DNA of 5,753 nt from Candidatus Falkowiibacteriota bacterium (GTDB taxonomy: Bacteria > Patescibacteriota > Patescibacteriia > Patescibacteriales > UBA12075). Shown here piece by piece: positions 1-5,275 of the stretch (its first letter is position 1; every line of letters starts with the position of its first letter). Position numbers and translations under genes: made by a program. The notes beneath the pieces were generated by a model, which made no database searches, had not been told where the DNA came from, and saw only the letters and a program-made list of their open reading frames with translations. Location: contig QMNH01000066.1 in assembly GCA_003647675.1 (NCBI GenBank), positions 1 to 5,753 of the forward strand. Reading direction: 5' to 3'.

Positions 1-1067
1 ATGGTACTGAGGATTTTACGGAACCGCTTGACGAGGAGAGAATTGACAGTATCGACTTTCTACGGGTTTATAACCGTTTTGAGTTGTTCTTGAATAATAG
101 TAATTTATATGATGACATTACCTCAGATAAATTCGGAGAGCCTGAATTATATGAAGTAAGGCCATTGACGGGTGGGGAATCTTATGAAGTGCATGAGTCC
201 AGGTTATTACGTTTTGACGGTAATCTTATCCCAGACGATTTACTGCAGGAACAAGAATTTTGGAGTGATTCTGTTTATCAGTCAGTATATGACAGGCTCC
301 GGGGTTTAGATACTACATATGGTAACGTGGAACAGATCATTAGCGAGTTTACAATAGCTAAATTGACAATTGATAATCTACAGAATCAATTGGATAACGG
401 TAAAGAAAATATGATAATGAAAAGATTACATATTCTCGATATGGCTAAAAACTTACTGAATACTATTTTACTTGATAAAGAGGAAGAGTTTGAAAGGGTA
501 ACCGCCTCACTTGCTGGACTTGAGGAAGCCGTTAACAAACTTGAAAGGGCTTATTCAGGTGTAACCGGTATTCCATCCACTTTACTTTTCGGAGAGAATC
601 CGAAAGGCTTAAACGCTGGAGGAGAGGCCTCTTCACAAATCAGATTATACTACGATAATATATCGGCCCGTCAGGAAGAAAAATATCAGGAACAGACAGA
701 GCGTTTAGTTTACCTTATAATGAAATCTAAGAAAGGCCCCACGAAAGGTCAGGTAGTAGAGGACTGGGCTGTGGAATTCAACCCGCTTTGGCAGATGTCT
801 GAAAAAGAATTAGCGGAAGTAAAGAAACTGAACGCTGAAACTGATAAGATATACTGGGAAATTGAAGCCGTTACAGCGGATGAAATCACAATGTCCCGTT
901 TTGTCAATGCCGGTGAATACTCTACAGATACTACTATCTCAGAATCTCATATAAAAGAAATAGAGGAACGGGAAAAAATAACAGGTAAGGCCGTTAAAGA
1001 AGGGCTTATAGTAGGCGTCAAGGAAGGTACTGAAGAAGACGAACTCAAAAATAAAAAGGATGAATAA
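1..1067 (+). CDS. Phage portal protein, DUF1073 family (5' partial)
   Basis: This is the C-terminal 354 residues of a portal protein, the dodecameric ring at the head vertex through which DNA is packaged and ejected. The frame is open to the left edge (first full codon at base 3), so the TTG at 84 is an internal codon and not the start. Visible DUF1073-type blocks, numbered from base 3, are HESRLLRFDG (about 64-73), a helical stretch with LDKEEEFERVTASLAGL (about 157-173), GIPSTLLFG (189-197), PKGLNAGGE (200-208), then YYDNISARQE and EFNPLWQMSEKE. The tail is highly charged and ends in ELKNKKDE. Some databases name this family after the anti-CBASS protein Acb1, because some members carry an Acb1 domain; no extra domain is seen after the portal core here. 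The start and N-terminus are missing. The family call is from recognised motifs, not a search. Confidence 0.9.
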   Translation, partial: GTEDFTEPLDEERIDSIDFLRVYNRFELFLNNSNLYDDITSDKFGEPELYEVRPLTGGESYEVHESRLLRFDGNLIPDDLLQEQEFWSDSVYQSVYDRLRGLDTTYGNVEQIISEFTIAKLTIDNLQNQLDNGKENMIMKRLHILDMAKNLLNTILLDKEEEFERVTASLAGLEEAVNKLERAYSGVTGIPSTLLFGENPKGLNAGGEASSQIRLYYDNISARQEEKYQEQTERLVYLIMKSKKGPTKGQVVEDWAVEFNPLWQMSEKELAEVKKLNAETDKIYWEIEAVTADEITMSRFVNAGEYSTDTTISESHIKEIEEREKITGKAVKEGLIVGVKEGTEEDELKNKKDE

Positions 1068-1258
1068 TGGGACTTAATATGAAACCTCATAGGCCGTGGT
1101 TTAAAGTAATTATCAATACTTTTCTTAGATTCTTCCAACCGTTTAGAAGAAGGAAATTCGTATTAGCTTCTATTATGTACGGTGATATTGTTTTAAGGTA
1201 TGAATTTACACGGGTATATCATCATAATATTTTTGAACTCATATTATTAACCAGTTAG
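1067..1258 (+). CDS. Small basic phage protein of unknown function (63 aa)
   Basis: This short ORF starts within the portal stop codon (TAATG, one-base overlap), with AAGGA about 7 bases upstream at the end of the portal gene. The arrangement favours translational coupling. A second ATG at 1079 would shorten it by four residues but has a poorer SD. The product is basic and aromatic: an N-terminal half rich in F and R (FFQPFRRRKF near residues 21-30), then a mixed hydrophobic C-terminus ending LILLTS. No convincing transmembrane helix, signal peptide or known domain is seen. It fills the space between portal and minor head genes, and its stop lies just before the SD of the next gene. It could be a small accessory protein or a dispensable filler. 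I do not recognise the family. Confidence 0.55.
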   Translation: MGLNMKPHRPWFKVIINTFLRFFQPFRRRKFVLASIMYGDIVLRYEFTRVYHHNIFELILLTS

Positions 1259-1267
1259 GGAGTTAAA

Positions 1268-2239
1268 ATGCCTATAGATATTACAACATCTACCGTACGT
1301 AGGTTACGTAAAAGTAAACGAAGGCTTAAACAACCGGCTAATATACCTGAATGGAAACCGCCTTTACAGTGGGAAAAAGATTATATGATATATCTCACCC
1401 GCAATGTAAATCTGTGGCGTGATTCGTGTATACAGAAAGTAATCCCCTTTCTTGACGATTTAGTATTATCTTCACAGGTAGTAAGGCCGCCAGAAGCTTC
1501 AAACATTAAATCCGACTCCAGCGTTAGGGTTGACGGTTGGGTAGATCAGTTAGAGCGTATAATGATGGAGTATGAAATTACTCTCAAGGAATTACCTACC
1601 GGCCCGGATTGGAATTTTAACGCTTCACAAGTCGGGAAAGGTGTCGATGAATGGAATAAAGACCAGTGGTATAAAATATCCGACTCTGTTTTAAGCGTAC
1701 CTCTTATACAGTCTAACCCGTGGTTGCCGGACACTATACAATCATTTGCAAAAGAGAACGTTTCTCTCATAAGTAAACTTCAAGGTAATACTGTACGGGA
1801 TATTGAGGAAGTTATAAACAGGGGCATACGTCAAGGTAAAACCGCCAAAACTATAGAACAGGAATTACTTGACGGGACAGATTTACAAAAAGGAGTATTT
1901 CATAAAACCGAAACAAGAGCCCGTTTAATCGCACGGGACCAGGTTGACAAACTCAACGGTCAATTAACGAACCTGAGACAGACTGAAGCCGGAATCACTC
2001 AATATAGATGGCGCACGGCAATGGATGAGCGTGTCAGGAAGAAACACAAATCCATGAGCGGTAAGCTGTGTCAATGGGGTAACAGTACGGTTTATAAAAA
2101 TACGCCCTTCCCTAAAGAGGAATGGAAATTACGTTCATCAATCGGAGGTATAAGCTTACATCCGGGACAAGATTACCAATGTAGATGTTATGCTGAGCCA
2201 GACTTCTCAACTATAGTCGAATCCCTGGAGGATATATAA
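1268..2239 (+). CDS. Phage minor head (head morphogenesis) protein, Mu gpF / SPP1 gp7 family
   Basis: This is a minor capsid protein of the MuF family. Members are packaged in low copy, often contact the portal, and help head assembly or DNA delivery. The diagnostic C-terminal domain is clear: TRARLIARDQ (about 216-225) and NGQL, then YRWRTAMDERVRKKH (246-260), and the closing HPGQDYQCRC (298-307), with the conserved W/R, D-R-H and Cys residues of the family. The N-terminal half is helical and divergent, with a basic start (RRLRKSKRRL, residues 11-20). At 323 aa it is a typical stand-alone length, with no extra toxin or enzyme domain after the MuF core. The start is supported by AGGGAG (1257-1262) 5 bases before the ATG. 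Its place after the portal is the classical order. Confidence 0.92.
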   Translation: MPIDITTSTVRRLRKSKRRLKQPANIPEWKPPLQWEKDYMIYLTRNVNLWRDSCIQKVIPFLDDLVLSSQVVRPPEASNIKSDSSVRVDGWVDQLERIMMEYEITLKELPTGPDWNFNASQVGKGVDEWNKDQWYKISDSVLSVPLIQSNPWLPDTIQSFAKENVSLISKLQGNTVRDIEEVINRGIRQGKTAKTIEQELLDGTDLQKGVFHKTETRARLIARDQVDKLNGQLTNLRQTEAGITQYRWRTAMDERVRKKHKSMSGKLCQWGNSTVYKNTPFPKEEWKLRSSIGGISLHPGQDYQCRCYAEPDFSTIVESLEDI

Positions 2240-2240
2240 T

Positions 2241-2459
2241 ATGAAGAAGGACGCGAATTTTAAGAATCTTGATAAGATCACCAAACTTCTCTTACTGGTA
2301 AAGAGAGTTTTATTCGCACACCTCAACATGCGTATAGGTTCCAGCGGCTTTACAGGTAAGATACACATTACTATAAATTGCAATGCTGGAGGTATTGGTA
2401 ATACGAGTGTACAAGTATCTCAGGATTTTAATGAGAAAAATATTGATGCAATGATATAA
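2241..2459 (+). CDS. Small phage protein of unknown function (72 aa)
   Basis: This small ORF begins one base after the stop of the minor head gene, with TGGAGG at 2226-2231 placed 9 bases before the ATG, so it is probably co-translated with it. The N-terminal 30 residues are basic and hydrophobic (KITKLLLLVKRVLF), likely one helix. The remainder is beta-like, with GFTGKIHITINCNAGGIGN around residues 36-54. Short proteins with a GKI-x-I...GGI pattern are common next to head genes in phages, but I cannot assign a family or function. It is the last gene before the terminator at about 2541-2592, so it closes the first transcription segment. Confidence 0.65.
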   Translation: MKKDANFKNLDKITKLLLLVKRVLFAHLNMRIGSSGFTGKIHITINCNAGGIGNTSVQVSQDFNEKNIDAMI

Positions 2460-2486
2460 TTGTGTTATATTGAAATTAACAGGACT

Positions 2487-2534
2487 TACGGTTTATACGG
2501 TTTACTTGATACACCTTTCAAATGTTTACGGTTA
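2487..2534 (+). repeat. Three short direct repeats, TACGGTT(T)A, in the intergenic gap
   Basis: TACGGTTTA occurs back to back at 2487-2495 and 2496-2504, and a third copy, TACGGTTA, lies at 2527-2534, immediately before the terminator stem. All three are in the same orientation in non-coding DNA. They could be a protein-binding or regulatory cluster, or simple tandem duplication. A further TACGGTTTATA lies in the minor head coding region at 2086-2096, so the motif is not unique to the gap. The repeats are seen directly; any function is inference. Confidence 0.4.
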
Positions 2535-2540
2535 GTATTA

Positions 2541-2592
2541 AGCCCGGGGAAATCACTGCTTAAAGGTGGTGATTCTTCCCTGGGCTTTTTTT
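2541..2592 (+). terminator. Strong rho-independent terminator between head gene clusters
   Basis: A long GC-rich hairpin is followed by seven T residues. The 5' arm AGCCCGGGGAA (2541-2551) pairs with TTCCCTGGGCT (2576-2586), with one G-T wobble. ATCAC (2552-2556) pairs with GTGAT (2569-2573) across a 2-base bulge (2574-2575). The loop is 12 bases (2557-2568), and the T run is 2586-2592. It lies after the 72-aa gene and before the 188-aa gene, so it should end or attenuate transcription from the portal side. Confidence 0.9.
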
Positions 2593-2623
2593 ATTTGTCA
2601 AGCACTTCACAAAAGAGAAAATA

Positions 2624-3190
2624 ATGCAGACTAAATACAGAGGTAAGCCAGCACACGACGAATTTTCAGGCGCTTTACGTATGATAGGCGAAGTGTCAAG
2701 CAATATCTATGAAGGTTTAGTGTATAAAGCCTCCGGTGTATCTTTCGCTATCGCTGCCGGGGCTCACGCTGAATTCGTGTTACGTACGCCCGCCGCTCCA
2801 GCACTTATACAGATTCTGGGTACTATTCTTACCGGTCAAGGTAATCCGTGGAGGATCGAGCTTAGGGAGGATGTGGTTGGGACACTCAACCCAGAAATAG
2901 TAGGCGCATTTAAAAATCTCAATAGGTCTTCTATTCTATCAACCAGCTTAACCGTTTACGATAACGCAACTATAACAGATGACGGGCTTTTACTTGACGA
3001 GGGAGATTTCGGAGGCACTGCCGGGCAGGGTAATAATGCCGGCGATATTGGCGGCGGTTTGATGTTTTTCGGTTGGATGTTAAAACCTGACTCAAATTAT
3101 TCTATAAGAGCTGTGAATAATACCGGCACGTTAGCGACGTTAGGTATTGATTTAGTAATTAGAGAATCTACCTCACCTCAAGGGAGTTAA
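2624..3190 (+). CDS. Putative phage virion structural protein (188 aa), head decoration or fibre-like
   Basis: This is the first gene after the terminator. Upstream is only a weak purine-rich SD (AAAAGAGAAA, 2611-2620). The protein is mostly beta-prone, with a Gly/Asn-rich loop at about 129-146 (GGTAGQGNNAGDIGGG). It ends in a hydrophobic strand pair, YSIRAVNNTGTLATLGIDLVIRE (about 159-181), split by a polar turn. This ending (N-N-T-G, then an alternating strand closing on a charged residue) resembles the last strands of jelly-roll beta-sandwich proteins found in phage head fibres and decoration proteins. No enzyme motif, signal peptide or membrane segment is seen. It runs straight into the 258-aa gene (4-base gap), so the two probably act together. 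Virion role is inferred from fold-like pattern and location; a precise function is not assigned. Confidence 0.6.
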   Translation: MQTKYRGKPAHDEFSGALRMIGEVSSNIYEGLVYKASGVSFAIAAGAHAEFVLRTPAAPALIQILGTILTGQGNPWRIELREDVVGTLNPEIVGAFKNLNRSSILSTSLTVYDNATITDDGLLLDEGDFGGTAGQGNNAGDIGGGLMFFGWMLKPDSNYSIRAVNNTGTLATLGIDLVIRESTSPQGS

Positions 3191-3194
3191 TAAA

Positions 3195-3971
3195 ATGTCA
3201 TTGACAGAACAAACATACACTCAAGACGCTTTACCTACTTTCTGGCAACCTGTGAATAGGGAAACGTTTACAACTACATTCAATCGTGTAATAGGCGCTC
3301 CTAAGACGCTGTCAACGAATGCAGTACTTGATACGTATATAGTAAACCTTAGTGCGGGACACGCCTTCGTAGCTAATGATATATTATTCATGACACAAGA
3401 CGGTAACATCTATCAAGCCAAAGTCTTATTGGTAGATGTAAACGCATTGACAATGGACACACCGTTGAATTTCCCGTACCTAACCGCTCCAGGCGTTGAA
3501 GGTCAGGCAACTATAGTATTTAAGATAGAAAATAATCTGGCAGTAAATGGATCAGCTACCCCGCAGAAGTTTGAAGTGTTCGCACCCGGGGATCATGTAT
3601 GGGCTGTAACACGCATGTTCATTACAATGTTGACAGATGGAGCGCCTGATGATGGCCTTTTCGGTGATTTGGACGCCTTAACAAGGGGCGTAATATTCAG
3701 AATACTTAACGGCCGGATATACAATAAAGGTAACTTCAAAGATAATGGCGATATAGCCGCGATATGTTACGATTTAACTTATTCACAGAGATCCGGGCCT
3801 CACGGTAGTCATGGAGTACGTGCCCGGGCATCTTTCGCCAGCGCCGGGAAATCCGGTAACGCGATTATACTTGACGGAAGTAAAAACGAAAAAGCTGAGG
3901 TTATAGTACAGGACGATTTACTAAACCTTGTTGAATTTAAAATAGCTTTACAAGGCGTAGTACTTAAATAA
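3195..3971 (+). CDS. Putative phage virion structural protein (258 aa)
   Basis: It starts 4 bases after the 188-aa gene, with its SD AGGGAG (3181-3186) inside the end of that gene, so the pair is likely translationally coupled. The protein is soluble and beta-rich. Notable blocks are an N-terminal LPTFWQPVNRETFTTTF (about 13-29), a central LTRGVIFRILNG (162-173) followed by NGDIAAICYDLTY (184-196), GVRARASFASAGKSGNAIIL (207-226), and a VQDDLLNL block (238-245) near the C-terminus. The pattern of R-x-R-x-S/T-F, then I-x-L, then V/I-Q-D-D-L is one I associate with uncharacterised virion proteins of tailed phages, not with an enzyme. Together with its position among head genes this supports a structural role, but whether it sits on the head or elsewhere in the particle cannot be told from sequence. 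Confidence 0.6.
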   Translation: MSLTEQTYTQDALPTFWQPVNRETFTTTFNRVIGAPKTLSTNAVLDTYIVNLSAGHAFVANDILFMTQDGNIYQAKVLLVDVNALTMDTPLNFPYLTAPGVEGQATIVFKIENNLAVNGSATPQKFEVFAPGDHVWAVTRMFITMLTDGAPDDGLFGDLDALTRGVIFRILNGRIYNKGNFKDNGDIAAICYDLTYSQRSGPHGSHGVRARASFASAGKSGNAIILDGSKNEKAEVIVQDDLLNLVEFKIALQGVVLK

Positions 3972-3980
3972 AGGAAACAT

Positions 3981-5201
3981 ATGTCAAACATAATTAAGAA
4001 CGTTTACAGATGCGACGAAATGTTGGAAGATATTTATCAGATAGACGACGGTATCGAATTTGTAAAGGGTAGCGCAACCCGCACAGATGAAGGTTATATT
4101 AAAGGTGTCGCGCCTGTCGCTAAAATCGGCATTTTACGCTATAGACTACCGAATGGGGATATACGTAGGGAACTCGTAAACGCGGACACTTTATTTAATT
4201 CCGATAGTATGAAAACTTTGGAAATGAAGCCTTTCACTAATTTACACCCTAAAGAGGTTTTACTTGATAATAGAACAGTTAAGCGTAGAAAGATAGGCAC
4301 TACCGGAGAAACTGTAAAACAAGACGGTGAGCATTTAATGGTGTCGTATGTTATTATGGATAAAGATGCTGTAGACTCTATTGACTTAGGGAGAAAACAA
4401 CTCTCACCCGGATATAGATGCGATTTACTTTTAGAATCGGGAAACCTTGACGGGGAAGACTACGACGCTATACAAAAAAGAAGACGTTATAACCACGTTG
4501 CCTTATGTGATAATGCTCGCGGTGGATCTTCTTTACAAATAAATATAGATCACTGTGATGGTTTCGAAAGTGATGAAAATTTTACATATAATTCTTTAAC
4601 AACTAAAAAGGAGAAAATCATGCCAAAAATTAACATCGACGGTATTGATTATGAAGCGTCTCAGGAAGTTATTAATTCCCATAAAAAACTGGCTACCAAA
4701 GTCACTTCTTTACAAGGGAAAATTGACGCACACACAGACGGCGTTTCCAGCGTAACCGCTGAACGCGATAACCTACAAACAAAGGTAGACGGCTATGAAA
4801 AAGAAATGCCCGGAAAAATCAGAGACGGCATTAAAAACAGAATCCGTCTTGAAAGACTCGCGGAAGTCGTGCTCGATTCAAAGGATCTCGACAAGCTCGA
4901 CAGCCTGGAAAACATCGACCTTAAGAAGAAAATTATCGTAGCCTCTTACCCTGATTCTACTATCAAGCTTGACGATAGAGATGAAGCTTATTTGGATGTA
5001 CGGATTGACGGCGTTCTCGACGGCTTGACAGAAAAGAAAAAAGAAGCTGTTAACAGTCAACGTCAAATTTCAGCTAAAAAATTTGATGAAAATAAACGGG
5101 ATGAGAAGGACGAAACTAAATCCCGTAACGATATGATTGACAGCCTGGAAGAAGGCTGGAAGACAGACCTTGACGACTTGTACTCCAAAAAGAAAAAATA
5201 A
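3981..5201 (+). CDS. DUF2213-type prohead protease fused to a scaffold-like C-terminal region
   Basis: This is a predicted maturation protease that cleaves scaffold and head proteins inside the prohead. The ATG has AAGGA (3971-3975) 5 bases upstream, overlapping the previous stop. The protease part spans about residues 22-192: GSATRTDEGYI (30-40), PFTNLHP with His89, LSPGY with Ser142, NHVAL with His172, and ARGGSS. A His-Ser-His set, as in herpesvirus-type assembly proteases, would fit H89/S142/H172; that assignment is inference. Residues about 193-213 are a polar linker, and 214-406 are highly charged and helical, with a likely coiled coil (about 235-275), R-D-G-I-K-N-R near 282, and a basic KKKK end. 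This protease-plus-scaffold arrangement is usual for the family. An internal RBS and ATG at 4620 suggest that the scaffold half is also made alone (separate entry). Confidence 0.85.
   Translation: MSNIIKNVYRCDEMLEDIYQIDDGIEFVKGSATRTDEGYIKGVAPVAKIGILRYRLPNGDIRRELVNADTLFNSDSMKTLEMKPFTNLHPKEVLLDNRTVKRRKIGTTGETVKQDGEHLMVSYVIMDKDAVDSIDLGRKQLSPGYRCDLLLESGNLDGEDYDAIQKRRRYNHVALCDNARGGSSLQINIDHCDGFESDENFTYNSLTTKKEKIMPKINIDGIDYEASQEVINSHKKLATKVTSLQGKIDAHTDGVSSVTAERDNLQTKVDGYEKEMPGKIRDGIKNRIRLERLAEVVLDSKDLDKLDSLENIDLKKKIIVASYPDSTIKLDDRDEAYLDVRIDGVLDGLTEKKKEAVNSQRQISAKKFDENKRDEKDETKSRNDMIDSLEEGWKTDLDDLYSKKKK
4608..4622 (+). promoter_or_regulatory. Internal ribosome binding site and in-frame start inside the protease gene
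   Basis: AAGGAG at 4608-4613, then a 6-base spacer (AAAATC) and ATG at 4620-4622. This is the strongest SD/spacing combination in the window, better than that of the full-length protease gene. It encodes the linker residues K-K-E-K-I, so the coding sequence tolerates it. The ATG is in the same frame as the protease and falls at the protease/scaffold junction. Confidence 0.75.
4620..5201 (+). CDS. Predicted nested head scaffold protein (193 aa), in frame within the protease gene
   Basis: Translation from the internal ATG would give a protease-free 193-aa product sharing its C-terminus with the 406-aa protein. It begins MPKINIDGIDYEAS, a clean N-terminus, followed by heptad-like charged helices (about 22-60), R-D-G-I-K-N-R-I-R-L-E-R-L-A (about 69-82), a second helical block, a long Lys/Glu/Asp-rich region (about 138-172), and an acidic-then-basic end (DDLYSKKKK). 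High charge, low Cys/Trp content, coiled coil and a basic C-terminal tail are typical of scaffold proteins that organise capsid subunits and are later degraded by the protease. The logic matches lambda C/Nu3, where the scaffold is an internal in-frame product of the protease gene. Leucine codons here are almost never TTA (1 of 17), unlike the protease part (11 of 19). Independent expression is inferred from the RBS only. Confidence 0.7.
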   Translation: MPKINIDGIDYEASQEVINSHKKLATKVTSLQGKIDAHTDGVSSVTAERDNLQTKVDGYEKEMPGKIRDGIKNRIRLERLAEVVLDSKDLDKLDSLENIDLKKKIIVASYPDSTIKLDDRDEAYLDVRIDGVLDGLTEKKKEAVNSQRQISAKKFDENKRDEKDETKSRNDMIDSLEEGWKTDLDDLYSKKKK

Positions 5202-5275
5202 AGCGGTTTCAGTTATATAGTAGAGTAGTAAAAACAATTCATAAGTTTTAATAACATTTACAGGAGAGAATTTTT

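Noticed and set aside
84..86. TTG as the start of the portal gene
   Set aside because: The same frame continues upstream to base 3 with plausible portal sequence (PLDEERIDSIDFLRVYNRF) and there is no SD at a useful distance before the TTG.
1..93. ATG at base 1 with a 30-codon open frame
   Set aside because: It lies in a different frame from the portal coding sequence, which is open through the left edge and keeps family motifs. The short frame has no family signal.
1..1067. Anti-CBASS (Acb1) defence-evasion enzyme
   Set aside because: The name attaches to the DUF1073 family in some databases, but the sequence here is portal-like throughout and shows no added nuclease-like domain with paired H-x-T/S motifs.
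947..1138. Minus-strand open frame of 63 codons across the portal end
   Set aside because: Ser/Pro-rich low-complexity product antisense to the charged portal tail; no SD-led start evidence, and it opposes two supported + genes.
1546..1770. Minus-strand open frame inside the minor head gene
   Set aside because: Shadow of a well-supported MuF-type gene, with no recognisable product.
2470..2499. Promoter-like TTGAAA (2470-2475) and TATACG (2494-2499), 18-base spacer
   Set aside because: The -10 matches consensus at only four of six positions, and the transcript would run straight into the terminator. Kept only as a possibility for a short RNA.
2557..2575. SD-like AAAGGTGG in the terminator loop as the RBS of a tiny gene
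   Set aside because: No ATG, GTG or TTG at suitable spacing opens a useful frame, and the site is in the hairpin.
3221..3409. Minus-strand open frames at 3221-3409, 3809-3991 and 4878-5066
   Set aside because: All lie fully or almost fully antisense to supported structural genes and give compositionally odd products with no domain signal.
5025..5055. TTGACA at 5025-5030 as a -35 box for the cement gene
   Set aside because: It is coding sequence in the scaffold region and has no acceptable -10 at 16-18 bases.
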